Shown here: positions 1 through 9,176 of the stretch, piece after piece
How the letters are laid out: every line of letters begins with the position of its first letter
Position numbering within the stretch: the first letter of the stretch is position 1
NCBI GenBank assembly: GCA_039931615.1
Contig: JBDTRR010000029.1
Span: 1-64,000, forward strand
Source of the DNA: JAHFUI01 sp039931615
GTDB taxonomy: Bacteria > Acidobacteriota > Vicinamibacteria > Vicinamibacterales > CAVVIG01
DNA length: 64,000 bases
Direction of reading: 5' to 3'
Notes under the pieces: generated by a model
Databases searched by the model: none
What the model was told of the DNA's origin: nothing
Seen by the model: only the letters and a program-made list of their open reading frames with translations
Position numbers and translations under genes: made by a program

Positions 1-516
1 AAGATGGTCAACTACGCGCTGCTCTACGGCAAGACCGCGTTCACGCTGTCGAAGGACATCGGGGCCACCCCGGAAGCCGCCCAGGAGTTCATCGACGCTT
101 ACTTTGCCGGCTTTCCACGCGTCCGCGCCTACATCGATCGCACCATCGAGGAAGGGCGCTCGACCGGCGTCGTCAAGACGATGTACGGCCGGCGCCGGTT
201 CGCTCCCGACCTGCACAGCCGCAACTACCAGCTGCGCACCGCGGCCGAGCGGATGGCGGTCAACATGCCGATCCAGGGATCGGCGGCCGACATCATGAAG
301 CGCGCGATGATCGACGTCCACGCCGCGCTCGCCGCCTACCCCGACGCGCGGATGATCCTGACCGTCCACGACGAACTGCTGTTCGAAGTGCGCGAGGATC
401 GCGCCCAGGAAATCGCTGCCGTGGTCCGCGAGCAGATGCAGGGGGCGACGCCGCTGATCGTGCCGTTGACGGTCGACGTCGGGATTGGCGCCAACTGGAG
501 AGAGGCGAAAGGCTAG
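1..516 (+). CDS. polA: DNA polymerase I, C-terminal part of the polymerase domain (5' end outside window)
   Basis: The window opens inside this gene: the frame is open from base 1, so the true start lies upstream and only about 171 codons are present. The segment is the end of the family A polymerase domain, which fills gaps in repair and removes RNA primers. The first residues match the end of the O-helix motif B (K-M-V-N-Y-A-L-L-Y-G), and VHDELLFEV is motif C with the metal-binding aspartate and following glutamate. The Q-G-S-A-A-D-I-M-K segment between them is also typical. The stop codon TAG at 514-516 lies in the left arm of a palindrome that separates this gene from the convergent gene at 549. 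Identification is secure; nothing can be said about the exonuclease domains. Confidence 0.97.
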   Translation, partial: KMVNYALLYGKTAFTLSKDIGATPEAAQEFIDAYFAGFPRVRAYIDRTIEEGRSTGVVKTMYGRRRFAPDLHSRNYQLRTAAERMAVNMPIQGSAADIMKRAMIDVHAALAAYPDARMILTVHDELLFEVREDRAQEIAAVVREQMQGATPLIVPLTVDVGIGANWREAKG

Positions 517-546
517 TGTCACCGAATCTCTGATTCGGGACACTAG
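513..546. repeat. Palindromic element between convergent genes, likely bidirectional terminator
   Basis: The outer arms CTAGTGTC (513-520) and GACACTAG (539-546) are exactly complementary. The inner arms CGAATC and GATTCG flank a TCT loop, with one mismatched pair between inner and outer arms. The outer TAGTGTC/GACACTA frame is the same as in the element at 6104-6167, which suggests a common family. It contains the polA stop codon and ends two bases before the stop of the leftward gene, so it probably ends both transcripts. No T-run is present. Confidence 0.7.
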
Positions 547-548
547 CG

Positions 549-1346
549 CTACGGGTCCTGCCAGCGCTCCTTGAACCGCTCCCATTCGAGGCGGACCAGA
601 TCCGGCGACTGGCCGGTCTGACGGGCGCGTTCCGGAACCAGGCCGCGCAGCACGAGACGCTCGAGGTCTTCCCTGAGCGCGGCGCCGCGCCCGCTGGCCA
701 GCGGCGCGCGCACCCAACCGGCCTGCGCGGCGTCCCAGGCCCCCTGCAGGTCACCCTGCCCGCGCGCGGCAGCGGACACCCAGTAGGCGGCGGTGACGCT
801 GTTGGGCACGGCGCCGAGTTCCCCGGCCATCCGGTCGCGAATCCGTTGATAGATCGGCTGGCGTTCGAACTCGGACCGCGGCCGGGCGTCCTGGTCGAGG
901 GCGCTCGCCCACCAGTCGAGCACGCGCTCGCGCTCGGCCGACGTCAACGCGCCGACCGGCACGATGACCGACTCGAACACGCTGGCGGAGGCGCCGTAGG
1001 TGCCGTCGAAGTACAGTGTCTCGCCCAATCCGACAATGAACTCGATCCGCTCCTGGGGCCCGAACCGATCCGGGTGGACGCGGCGGAGACGCTCGCGCGC
1101 GCTGGCAAGATCGTCGGTCGATTCGCTGGCCCGGAACTGCTCCAGATAGGCCCGCGCCGCGATGAGATCAGCGCTGTCGGCGCGCGCCGGCGTCAGCCGC
1201 GCCTGATCGGCCGCGGCGATGGCGGCTTCGAACTGTCCCTGGTTGTAGAGGAGGCGGGCGCGCGCCAGCGGATCACGTTCCTCGGCCGCCCGGACGCCGG
1301 TGGCGCCAACGATCAGGCACACGAGCGTCCAGCCCCATCGCTGCAT
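549..1346 (-). CDS. Exported TPR-like protein of unknown function
   Basis: This 265-residue protein begins with a short signal peptide: a hydrophobic stretch follows M-Q-R-W-G and a plausible cleavage site follows V-R-A-A. The mature part is helical and alanine/arginine rich. It has TPR-like helix pairs (for example around ARLLYNQGQFEAAIAAADQA at residues 30-50 and again around 100-130), so a protein-binding periplasmic or outer-membrane-associated scaffold is plausible. I do not recognise a named family. The ATG at 1346 has no Shine-Dalgarno sequence. A TACCAT box ends seven bases upstream (1354-1359), which fits leaderless transcription. The gene converges on polA and diverges from pcnB. 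Confidence 0.75.
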   Translation of the reverse strand: MQRWGWTLVCLIVGATGVRAAEERDPLARARLLYNQGQFEAAIAAADQARLTPARADSADLIAARAYLEQFRASESTDDLASARERLRRVHPDRFGPQERIEFIVGLGETLYFDGTYGASASVFESVIVPVGALTSAERERVLDWWASALDQDARPRSEFERQPIYQRIRDRMAGELGAVPNSVTAAYWVSAAARGQGDLQGAWDAAQAGWVRAPLASGRGAALREDLERLVLRGLVPERARQTGQSPDLVRLEWERFKERWQDP

Positions 1347-1441
1347 TCCCGAGATGGTAGCACACCCGTAAGATTTGCCTAACCACTTGGAATATCAGCC
1401 ACTTAGCACCGTTTCGTCACATATTTGCTACAATGCCGTCG

Positions 1442-2887
1442 ATGGTTGACCCGAGGGTCGTTCCGCGCGCCGAGCACACGCTCTCGCGCCGTGACGTCGA
1501 CCCGGATGCCCTGAAGGTGCTCTACCGGCTGCGTCAGTTCGATCACACGTCGTACCTGGTCGGCGGCAGCGTTCGCGATCTGCTGATCGGCCGCCGGCCG
1601 AAAGACTTCGACATCGGCACCTCGGCACATCCGTATCAAGTCAAGAAGCTGTTCCGTAACTGCTGGATCATCGGCCGCCGTTTCCGGCTGGCGCACGTCA
1701 AGTTCGGCACCAAGGTCATCGAGGTCGCGACGTTCCGGCGGCAGGTGGCGGCGGGCGAGGAGATCGTGCAGGACGGCGTGCCGGCGCCGGTGCATCATCC
1801 GCCGCCGGACGCCGCCGCGGCGGTTGGACCCGCGACGCTGGACCCGCCTCGCGGCGAGAGAACCGCCGATCACTTCATCCACCACGACAACACCTTCGGC
1901 ACGCCGGAGGAGGATGCGTTCCGGCGCGACTTCACGATCAACGCGCTGTTCTACGACATCGCGACCTTTTCGGTCATCGATTACGTCGGCGGACTGGAGG
2001 ACCTGCGCGCCGGCGTCGTGCGATCGATCGGCGACCCGGAGGTCCGCTTCCGCGAAGATCCGGTACGGATGATGCGCGCGGTCGCGCTGGCCGCCCGCCT
2101 CGATTTCACCATCGACCAGCCGAGCCTCGACGCGATCGACATCCACCGCCATGAGCTCGCCCGCAGTTCGCCGCCGCGGCTGCTCGAGGAGTACTACAAG
2201 ATCCTGCGCGCCGGATCCGCGGAACGGACCTTCCGCGAGTTGACCAGGCTCGGACTGCTGGAACCGGTGTCGGCGGAGCTGCACCACGGCGCCGCCGAAT
2301 CGCTCTGGCAGTCGCTCGCGGCGCTCGACGGGTATCGCCGCCAGTTCGACTCGACCCCCGACACCCTCACCAACGCGATCCTGCTGGGCAGCCTGATCGG
2401 ACCGCTCGGCCTGGTCGGTCCGGGGCGGGCGCTCGACAGCCGGGCGTCCAGCCACGCGACGCCACCCGGCGAACGACGAGCTGGAGACGGTTCTCAGCGG
2501 GACGACAGGACCGGGCCAGGCACTGCAGCAGCAGCGAACCGCCGGGATCGACACCGGCCGACCGGTCCACGCCTTGGGGAACTGCCGCTGGCCCGCCGCG
2601 ACATCGAGCGGCTGCGGCAGATTCTCGGGCTGCAGCGGCGCCTGCGCGACGTCACCGCCAGCCCGCGGACCAGACGCGCGCTGACGCACCGCAGCATCTT
2701 TCGCGAAGCGCTCACCTGGCTGGATATCCACGGCGCCGTGCCCGAGATCGTCGAGCAATGGCGTCTGCTGCTCGCTGAGACCGACACGTCGGAGGAGATC
2801 GCCGGGGAAGAGGTTCCGCCCGAGGAGATCGCGCCGCGCCGGCGACGACGGCGGCGGCGCCGCCGCGACCGGCCGACGACGCCCTAG
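1442..2887 (+). CDS. pcnB: Poly(A) polymerase / CCA-adding-type nucleotidyltransferase (PcnB family)
   Basis: This is a class II nucleotidyltransferase that adds A residues (or CCA) to RNA 3' ends. The N-terminal head has the family signature: L-V-G-G-S-V-R-D-L-L-I-G, then K-D-F-D-I-G carrying the two catalytic aspartates, then F-R-N-C-W-I-I-G-R-R-F-R-L-A-H-V. That last segment is more typical of PcnB than of CCA enzymes. R-R-D-F-T-I-N-A-L-F-Y-D is the second head motif. The C-terminus ends in a tail with eleven consecutive arginines, likely for RNA contact. Two in-frame ATGs exist, at 1433 and 1442. I prefer 1442 because a TACAAT box (1429-1434) overlaps the first and lies seven bases before the second, fitting a leaderless mRNA. 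The 3' end overlaps the convergent desaturase gene by four bases. Confidence 0.9.
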   Translation: MVDPRVVPRAEHTLSRRDVDPDALKVLYRLRQFDHTSYLVGGSVRDLLIGRRPKDFDIGTSAHPYQVKKLFRNCWIIGRRFRLAHVKFGTKVIEVATFRRQVAAGEEIVQDGVPAPVHHPPPDAAAAVGPATLDPPRGERTADHFIHHDNTFGTPEEDAFRRDFTINALFYDIATFSVIDYVGGLEDLRAGVVRSIGDPEVRFREDPVRMMRAVALAARLDFTIDQPSLDAIDIHRHELARSSPPRLLEEYYKILRAGSAERTFRELTRLGLLEPVSAELHHGAAESLWQSLAALDGYRRQFDSTPDTLTNAILLGSLIGPLGLVGPGRALDSRASSHATPPGERRAGDGSQRDDRTGPGTAAAANRRDRHRPTGPRLGELPLARRDIERLRQILGLQRRLRDVTASPRTRRALTHRSIFREALTWLDIHGAVPEIVEQWRLLLAETDTSEEIAGEEVPPEEIAPRRRRRRRRRRDRPTTP

Positions 2888-3630
2888 GCCGTTCTCGAGG
2901 TCAGCGTCGGATCGATCGTCTTGTAGGGCTTGGCCAGCCCGACCGCCGTCAACAGCCGGATCACCGGCCACGCGGGATCGAACTCACTGCGCTTGACGCT
3001 GAACTTCGGACTGCGCGGATAGCCGTGATGGTTGTTGTGCAGGCCTTCGCCGCCGGTCAGCCAGGCGACGACGCGAATGTTCGTCGCGGTGTTGGCGAAA
3101 TTCCGGTAGCCGACGTGATGGCAGAGCCCGTTGATCGAGGATGAGAGCACGAACACGTACATGAACGCGTGCAGGCCGGCCGCGAACAGCCCCCAGCCAA
3201 CGCCCAGCACCAGACACAGTCCAATCGTGCCCAGCACCGGTCCGATGGCGCCGCGATGGAACAGCGCCCGGTCCCACGCATCCGCCTTCATGTGGTGCGC
3301 GTACTTCGCGATGATCGACCGGTCCTTCAGCTCGCGGATGTAATAGAAAACATTACCCCACTGCACCTTCCAGAAGCCCAGCAGGGCCGGACTGTGAGGG
3401 TCGCCTTCCTCGTCGGTGAAGGCGTGGTGCTTGAGGTGGACGGCGACCCACTCTGCGGGCACGATTCCGGTCGTCACCCAGATACACAGGCGGAACACCC
3501 ACTCGACCGCCGGATGCAGCACGATGGCGCGATGGGTCGCGGCACGGTGGAGGTAGATGGTGGTGCTGAAGACCGCGACCTGGGTGACCAGGGAGGACAC
3601 AAGCAGCGCAACAACCAGCGAAACCAGCAC
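2884..3630 (-). CDS. Membrane fatty-acid (acyl-CoA type) desaturase
   Basis: This integral membrane di-iron desaturase introduces a cis double bond into fatty acyl chains and so adjusts membrane fluidity. All three histidine boxes are visible: H-R-A-A-T-H, H-L-K-H-H and H-N-N-H-H, interleaved with hydrophobic segments as in the stearoyl-CoA/DesC group. The frame is open to a GTG at 3711. I choose the GTG at 3630 because GGAGGG lies seven bases before it (3638-3643) and the protein then starts directly with its first membrane segment, giving 248 residues. It converges on pcnB with a four-base overlap. The 125 bases up to serC hold nothing I recognise except a possible promoter (TAGTAACAGT region). 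Confidence 0.88.
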   Translation of the reverse strand: MLVSLVVALLVSSLVTQVAVFSTTIYLHRAATHRAIVLHPAVEWVFRLCIWVTTGIVPAEWVAVHLKHHAFTDEEGDPHSPALLGFWKVQWGNVFYYIRELKDRSIIAKYAHHMKADAWDRALFHRGAIGPVLGTIGLCLVLGVGWGLFAAGLHAFMYVFVLSSSINGLCHHVGYRNFANTATNIRVVAWLTGGEGLHNNHHGYPRSPKFSVKRSEFDPAWPVIRLLTAVGLAKPYKTIDPTLTSRTA

Positions 3631-3755
3631 GACGCTACCCTCCGACAACCGACTGTTACTAGGGAACCGGTGACCTGTGGCGGGTGTCGACGAAAGGGGG
3701 AATGGTAACACGGAAGGCCAGCGGCCCGGGGCGGGACCGGCCGGCCGATGGATCT

Positions 3756-4856
3756 CTATCCGTGGCGTTGTTCGAACCCCTGCATGAAGGCGATCAGCGC
3801 GTCGACCCCGTCCTCGGGAAAGGCGTTGTAGATTGACGCCCGCATGCCGCCCACCGCCCGATGGCCCTTGAGCCCGTCGAGTCCGGCCGCCTCCGATTCG
3901 GCGAGAAATCGACGCTCCAGCTCAGCGGTGGCGAGGCGGAACGTGACGTTCATCCGCGACCGATCCGGCGCCGCCGCTGTCCCTCGATAGAAGCCGGTCC
4001 GGTCGATCTCGCCGTAGAGCCTGGCCGCCTTGCGCTCGTTCCGGCTGCCGATCGCGGGCAGGCCGCCCCCGGCCAGCAGCCATTTCATCACCAGCCCGAG
4101 CGCGTAGACCGCGAACACCGGCGGCGTGTTGTAGAGCGATCGGTTGTCGGCATACACCTGATAATTGAGCATCGTCGGCAGCCACGCCTGGTTTGCCGCG
4201 GACCGCTGCAGGAGATCCTGGCGGATGATCACCACCGTCACACCGGCCGGCCCCATGTTCTTCTGTGCGCCGGCATAGATCAGGGCGTGCCGTCCGATCT
4301 CGATCGGACGGCTGAACATGTGCGACGAAGTGTCGCTGACCAGCGGGACGCTGCCGACCTCCGGCAGCCGGTGATACTCGGTGCCTTCGATGGTGTTGTT
4401 CGACGTCATGTGCACGTAGGCGGCGTCCGCCGACAGCTGCAGCTCGGACTGCCGGGGAAGACGGGCGTAGCCCTCGGCTCTGGTCGAAGCCGCGACGTTG
4501 ACCCGGCCGACCTTCCTGGCCTCGGCAATCGCCTTGTCGGCCCACGATCCGCCATCGATGTAGTCGGCGGCGGCGCCCGCCGGCAGCAGGTTCATCGGCA
4601 CCATCGAGAACTGCAGGCTGGCGCCGCCCTGCAGGAACAGCACCTGATAGTCCGGCGGCACGTCAGCCAGCGTGCGGATGTCGGCCTCGGCCTGCGCCAG
4701 GATCGACTCGAAGGTGGTCGAGCGGTGGCTGATCTCCAGGATCGACATGCCAACGCCGGGCAGCGCGATCAGGTCGCGCTGGATCTCTTCCAGGACCACC
4801 AGCGGCAGCACCGCCGGTCCGGCCGAGAAATTGTAGAGGCGGGGAACAGTAGTCAT
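3756..4856 (-). CDS. serC: Phosphoserine aminotransferase
   Basis: SerC converts 3-phosphohydroxypyruvate and glutamate to phosphoserine, the second step of serine synthesis, and also acts in pyridoxal phosphate synthesis. It is 366 residues, the usual length. The N-terminal Y-N-F-S-A-G-P motif, the L-F-L-Q-G-G-A-S segment and the PLP lysine K199 in Y-A-G-A-Q-K-N-M-G-P are all present. The C-terminus has the typical G-H-R-A-V-G-G-M-R-A-S-I-Y-N-A motif. The ATG lies two bases after the serA stop with no good Shine-Dalgarno of its own, so translation is probably coupled to serA. Confidence 0.97.
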   Translation of the reverse strand: MTTVPRLYNFSAGPAVLPLVVLEEIQRDLIALPGVGMSILEISHRSTTFESILAQAEADIRTLADVPPDYQVLFLQGGASLQFSMVPMNLLPAGAAADYIDGGSWADKAIAEARKVGRVNVAASTRAEGYARLPRQSELQLSADAAYVHMTSNNTIEGTEYHRLPEVGSVPLVSDTSSHMFSRPIEIGRHALIYAGAQKNMGPAGVTVVIIRQDLLQRSAANQAWLPTMLNYQVYADNRSLYNTPPVFAVYALGLVMKWLLAGGGLPAIGSRNERKAARLYGEIDRTGFYRGTAAAPDRSRMNVTFRLATAELERRFLAESEAAGLDGLKGHRAVGGMRASIYNAFPEDGVDALIAFMQGFEQRHG

Positions 4857-4858
4857 TT

Positions 4859-6073
4859 TCAGATATCGACCAGCCGCAGATCGAGGATATCGCGGTTTCC
4901 ATCCTGAATCGCCTGCAGCAGCGCGGCGCCTGGCGGGCTGTCGACGTGGATGCGGGCGACGGCGGCTTCGGCGCCTTCGAAGATGGTGTTTTCCGTTTCC
5001 TGGACATTGATGTCGGCGGCGCGCAGCCGATCGAAGACGTGCGCGAGGACGCCCGGCTGGTCGCGATGACGGACGACAAGCATGTGCGTCGCCGGCGTCT
5101 TCCGCGCGAGATTGACCACGTTCGGCACCTTGCCGGTCTGCTTGAACGTCGTCACGATCCGCACCGCCTCGGCGGCGATGGCGTCCTGCGCCTGATCGGT
5201 CGACGCGCCGATGTGATGGGTGCCGTAGACGCCGGGAAGCTCGACGATCGGATCGCTGAACCGGCCGGTGGAACCGGCCGGTTCGTCGGCGAAGACATCG
5301 ATCGCGGCGCGAATCTGCCGGTCGCGGATCGCCCGCGCCAGCGCCGGCTGATCGACAATCTCGGCGCGCGCGGTGTTGATGAAGCAGGCACCGGGTCTCA
5401 ACGCATCGAGCACGGCGGCGTCGACCAGGCCGCGGGTCGCCGGGGTCAGCGCCAGATGAACGCTCAGCACGTCACACTCCTGCGCCACCTGCCGCGGCGA
5501 CGCGGCGATCGTCGCGGCCACCGGCGGCTCGACCGCATTCGCATCGGCCGCCGCGAACCGGCGGCTCCAGACCACCACCGGCATGCCGAACGCGTGCGCC
5601 CGCCGGGCGACCTCCTGTCCGATCCGGCCGTAGCCGAGCAGGCCGAGGGTCCGGCCGAACAGGCCGCGAGCGTTCGAATACTCCCGTTTGTTCCAGACGC
5701 CGCGGCGGAGATCGGCGACGTTGTCGGGAATCCGGCGATCGAGCGCCAGCATCAAGCCGAACACCAGTTCCGCCACGGCGACCGAATTCCTGCCGGGGCA
5801 GTTGGCGACATAGATGCCCCGGCGCGACGCCGCCGCCACGTCGATGTTGTTGTAGCCGGCGCCGGCCCGAACGACGAGCGAGAGCGATCCGCGCTCGAGC
5901 ATCTCCCCGGTGACGGTCGTGCTGCGAACGACCAGCACCGCGGCGCCGGTATCGTGAATGGCCCCGGCCAGCGCATCGCTTTTGAGATCCGGCCGATCGA
6001 CCACCTCGCAGCCGGCCCGGATCAGCCGATCGATACCAGCGGCCTCGAATGGATCGGCGATCAGAATTCTCAT
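4859..6073 (-). CDS. serA: D-3-phosphoglycerate dehydrogenase
   Basis: SerA oxidises 3-phosphoglycerate to phosphohydroxypyruvate, the first step of serine synthesis. The 404-residue protein has a substrate domain, the NAD-binding Rossmann motif G-Y-G-R-I-G at 147-152, and the catalytic Arg (N-T-A-R-A-E), Glu (A-D-E-P) and His (G-T-H-H-I-G-A-S) of the D-2-hydroxyacid dehydrogenase family. A C-terminal ACT domain (about 325-404) probably gives serine feedback control. It forms a tight pair with serC. Upstream lies a palindromic repeat (6104-6167) and then the DUF1015 gene in the same direction, a family often found next to serA. Confidence 0.96.
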   Translation of the reverse strand: MRILIADPFEAAGIDRLIRAGCEVVDRPDLKSDALAGAIHDTGAAVLVVRSTTVTGEMLERGSLSLVVRAGAGYNNIDVAAASRRGIYVANCPGRNSVAVAELVFGLMLALDRRIPDNVADLRRGVWNKREYSNARGLFGRTLGLLGYGRIGQEVARRAHAFGMPVVVWSRRFAAADANAVEPPVAATIAASPRQVAQECDVLSVHLALTPATRGLVDAAVLDALRPGACFINTARAEIVDQPALARAIRDRQIRAAIDVFADEPAGSTGRFSDPIVELPGVYGTHHIGASTDQAQDAIAAEAVRIVTTFKQTGKVPNVVNLARKTPATHMLVVRHRDQPGVLAHVFDRLRAADINVQETENTIFEGAEAAVARIHVDSPPGAALLQAIQDGNRDILDLRLVDI

Positions 6074-6103
6074 AGGTACAGTCGGCTATCGTCGCTTTCA
6101 TCT

Positions 6104-6167
6104 GTACGTAGTGTCCGGCTTTAGCCGGACCGTGACCACGGTCCGCCTGAAGGCGGACACTACGTAC
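6104..6167. repeat. Nested palindromic repeat element with two hairpins
   Basis: The 13-base ends GTACGTAGTGTCC and GGACACTACGTAC are exactly complementary. Inside are two hairpins: GTCCGGC-TTTA-GCCGGAC (6113-6130) and GTCCGCC-TGAA-GGCGGAC (6141-6158). A further palindrome, GGACCGTG/CACGGTCC, bridges them. The whole can fold as one long stem or as a cruciform. It lies between the DUF1015 gene and serA and overlaps the DUF1015 3' end, giving its last two codons and its TAG stop. Related elements lie at 513, 20136, 21052, 33140, 45962, 52376 and 53752. Confidence 0.92.
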
Positions 6168-7395
6168 GAAAAATCATGTGGATCAGCAGGCCGTCGCGCA
6201 GTTTCGGCTCGAACCACGTCGACTTTGGCGGCATGATCTCACCGGCGTCGGCGACCGCCATCAGATCGTCGATTCCGACCGGGTGCAGCGAGAACCCGAC
6301 GGCGGCCGCTCCCGAATCGACCAGCCGGACCAGCTCCGCCGCGCCGCGCGCCCCGCCGACGAAATCGATGCGCTTGTCGGTGCGGACGTCGCCGATCCCG
6401 AGCACCGGCTCCAGCAGCTGGGTCTGCAGCACGCTGACGTCGAGCGACGCGATCGGATCGCGCGCGTCGGGCGCCGTCCGCGGCCGCAGCGCGTACCACT
6501 GCCGATCGAGGTACATCGCGATCTCCCCACGTCCTGAAGGCACCGCGCTGCCGGGCGTGACATCGAGCCGCGTCCGGATCGCGTCGACGAACTGGCCCGG
6601 CGTCCGCGAGCCGAGATCCTTGACGATCCGGTTGTAGGGCAGGATGCGCACCTGGTCATGCGGAAACGCCACCGCCAGGAACGTCGCGGCATCGGCGTCG
6701 GCGGCGCCCAACCCGGCCGGCCGCTGCCGGAGCTCGTCCCGCGCCCGCGCCGCGCTGGCGGCGCGATGATGACCATCGGCGATATAGAGCACCGGAATGC
6801 GGCCGAACGCCGCGATCAGCTCGTCGCGATCGCCGTCGCCAGCGGTCCACAAGGTGTGGCGCACTCCGTCGGCAGCCTCGAAATCGATCAGCGGCGCCCC
6901 GCCCGTCACCCGCGCCGTGATCGCGTCGACGAAGGCGGCGGCGCGATAGACGAGAAACACCGGGCCGGTCTGCGCGCCCAGCGCCAGCATGTGGCGAGTG
7001 CGATCGTCTTCCTTGTCACGGCGCGTTCGCTCGTGCTTCCTGATGATCCCGCTGTCGTATTCGTCGAGCGAGTAGCAGCCGGCGAGGCCGACCTGCTCGT
7101 GCGCGCCGCTGCGCAGGCGGTAGAAATACAACCTGGGATGGTCCTCGAGCGTCAGCGCCGCGCTGGACAGCCGGTCGAAGTTCGCAGCAGCGCGTTGGTA
7201 GACTTCGTCGGAATATGGGTCGGCGCCGGGCGGCAGCTCCAGCTCGGGACGTGACACCCGGAGAAAGCTGAGCGGGTTGCCGTCCGCCAGCTCGCGCGCC
7301 TCCCCGGTCGTCACCACGTCATAGGGCACCGCCGCGACGCGAGCCGCATCGTCCGCCCGGGGGCGCAGCGCGCGGAATGGACGGACGGTAGCCAT
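6160..7395 (-). CDS. DUF1015 family protein
   Basis: This protein of about 411 residues matches the DUF1015 family by its opening V-R-P-F-R-A-L-R-P, by the conserved I-R-K-H-E-R-T and D-R-T-R-H segment, and by V-L-Y-I-A-D-G-H-H-R-A-A-S-A. The D-G-H-H-R motif resembles ParB/SpoVT-like active sites, but the reaction is not established to my knowledge. It precedes serA-serC in the same direction, a context seen for this family, which suggests a link to serine or phosphoglycerate metabolism. The ATG at 7395 is preferred over the in-frame GTG at 7398 because a TAAAAT box (7402-7407) sits six bases upstream with no Shine-Dalgarno. The C-terminal R-T and the stop come from the repeat at 6104-6167. 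Confidence 0.88.
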   Translation of the reverse strand: MATVRPFRALRPRADDAARVAAVPYDVVTTGEARELADGNPLSFLRVSRPELELPPGADPYSDEVYQRAAANFDRLSSAALTLEDHPRLYFYRLRSGAHEQVGLAGCYSLDEYDSGIIRKHERTRRDKEDDRTRHMLALGAQTGPVFLVYRAAAFVDAITARVTGGAPLIDFEAADGVRHTLWTAGDGDRDELIAAFGRIPVLYIADGHHRAASAARARDELRQRPAGLGAADADAATFLAVAFPHDQVRILPYNRIVKDLGSRTPGQFVDAIRTRLDVTPGSAVPSGRGEIAMYLDRQWYALRPRTAPDARDPIASLDVSVLQTQLLEPVLGIGDVRTDKRIDFVGGARGAAELVRLVDSGAAAVGFSLHPVGIDDLMAVADAGEIMPPKSTWFEPKLRDGLLIHMIFRT

Positions 7396-7534
7396 CACGT
7401 CATTTTACGCTTCGTCGGGCGGTACGTTCACAGCCCGTGGGTGTGCGGCGGGCGAAGATGGGCCGATCTCCCCGGCCGCCGGTCTACAATGGCCGCAAGC
7501 CCGCCGCTGCTTTACCGTGAGGAGAGACGTCGTC

Positions 7535-9118
7535 ATGAAGACCCGGCATACGTTCCTGGTAGGCGCCATGTTGGCCGTCCTGGCGGCCCTGCCGTTCGCC
7601 GCCGACGGCCCGGTCAGCGAACGGATCGATCTCGACGCGGTCTACCGGATCAAGGAAGAGGGGCTGCAGCGCTCCAGGGTGATGGACACGACCAGCTACC
7701 TCTCGGACGTCTACGGTCCCCGCCTGACCGGCTCACCGAACATCAAGGAGGCGGCGGACTGGGCGCAGACGACGATGAAGGAGTGGGGACTCGCCAACGT
7801 CCATCTGGAGACCTTCCCGTTCGGCCGCGGCTGGGACAATCAGCGCTTCGTGGCCGCCGCCGTTACGCCGCGCGCCTATCCCCTGGTCGGGTTCCCCAAG
7901 GCGTGGAGCGCCGGCACGAACGGCGTCGTCACCGGCGAAGCGGTGCTGGCGGTGATTCAGAGCGACCGGGATTTCGACACCTGGCGCGGCAAGCTGCGCG
8001 GCCGGTTCGTGCTGACGACGGCGATGCGGGTGGTGGCGGCGCGCTTCGATCCGCTCGGCCGCCGCTTCACCGATGCCGATCTGGAGGCCCTGTCGAAGCA
8101 GCCGAGCGCCGGGCGCGGCCGCGGCGCGCCACCGGCGCCGGGCGCCGCCAACCCACAGGATTTCCAGCGCAAGCGGACCCAGTTCTTCGTCGACGAAGGC
8201 GTCGCGGCACTGATCGACCCGAGCACAAACGGCGACGGCGGGACGTTTTTCGTGCAGTCCGTACCAGGGGTCTACCGCGACGTCAATTCGCCGGCCCAGG
8301 CGCCGCAAGTCGTCCTCGCCGTCGAACAGTACGGCCGCATCGTCCGGACGCTGGAGAAGAAGATTCCGGTCACGCTGCAGATGGACATCGCCAACCGGTT
8401 CTACGGCGACGACCTGAACGCGTTCAATGTCGTGGCGGAAATTCCCGGCACCGACAAGGCCGACGAGGTGGTGATGCTCGGCGCGCACTTCGATTCATGG
8501 CATGCCGGCACCGGGGCGACGGACAATGCGGCCGGGTCGGCGGTCATGATGGAAGCGATGCGGATCCTGAAGACGACCGGCTTGCAGCCGCGCCGCACCG
8601 TGCGGATCGCGCTGTGGGGCGCCGAAGAGCAGGGGTTATTCGGCTCGGCGGCATACGTCGCCAGCCACTTCGGCGATCGAACGACGATGCAGCTGAAACC
8701 GGAGCACGGCAAGCTGTCGGCGTACTACAACGTCGATAACGGCACCGGGGCGATCCGCGGCGTCTATCTGCAAGGCAACGAAGCGGTCGCGCCGATCTTC
8801 CAGAGCTGGATGGAGCCGTTCAAGAACCTCGGCATGACGACCCTGTCGATCCGCAACACCGGCGGCACCGATCACACCTCGTACGATGCCGTCGGCCTGC
8901 CGGGTTTCCAGTTCATCCAGGATCCGGTGGAGTACGACTCCCGCACCCACCACTCGAACCAGGACGTCTACGAACGGATTCAGCCCGACGACATGATGCG
9001 CAACGCGGTGATCGTGGCGTCGTTCGCCTATCACACCGCGAACCGCGAGGAGAAGCTGCCGCGCAAGCCGCTGCCGCGAGCCCCGCTCGGCGGGCGCGGC
9101 CGCGGCAACACGCCGTAG
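7535..9118 (+). CDS. Exported M28-family zinc peptidase
   Basis: This is a secreted di-zinc aminopeptidase or carboxypeptidase of family M28. The ATG at 7535 follows GAGGAGA by about ten bases and starts a clear signal peptide (K-T-R-H, then a hydrophobic stretch ending A-A-L-P-F-A-A-D). A PA-like insert domain lies at roughly 130-290. The metal site is readable in order: G-A-H-F-D-S, T-D-N-A-A-G-S, G-A-E-E-Q-G, then D in T-S-Y-D-A-V-G and H in T-H-H-S-N. The chain ends in a glycine/arginine/proline-rich tail. A TACAAT box at 7485-7490 could be the promoter -10, giving a leader of about 40 bases. It converges on malQ. Confidence 0.92.
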   Translation: MKTRHTFLVGAMLAVLAALPFAADGPVSERIDLDAVYRIKEEGLQRSRVMDTTSYLSDVYGPRLTGSPNIKEAADWAQTTMKEWGLANVHLETFPFGRGWDNQRFVAAAVTPRAYPLVGFPKAWSAGTNGVVTGEAVLAVIQSDRDFDTWRGKLRGRFVLTTAMRVVAARFDPLGRRFTDADLEALSKQPSAGRGRGAPPAPGAANPQDFQRKRTQFFVDEGVAALIDPSTNGDGGTFFVQSVPGVYRDVNSPAQAPQVVLAVEQYGRIVRTLEKKIPVTLQMDIANRFYGDDLNAFNVVAEIPGTDKADEVVMLGAHFDSWHAGTGATDNAAGSAVMMEAMRILKTTGLQPRRTVRIALWGAEEQGLFGSAAYVASHFGDRTTMQLKPEHGKLSAYYNVDNGTGAIRGVYLQGNEAVAPIFQSWMEPFKNLGMTTLSIRNTGGTDHTSYDAVGLPGFQFIQDPVEYDSRTHHSNQDVYERIQPDDMMRNAVIVASFAYHTANREEKLPRKPLPRAPLGGRGRGNTP

Positions 9119-9176
9119 ACGATAACGTTTTGTCTTCTTCGTGTCTTGGTGGCCAAGAGCTCCTCACGTATCGCGT

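Noticed and set aside
7441..8739. Alternative plus-strand frame overlapping the M28 peptidase
   Set aside because: Its translation is Arg/Gly-rich without motifs, while the M28 frame has a signal peptide and all metal ligands.
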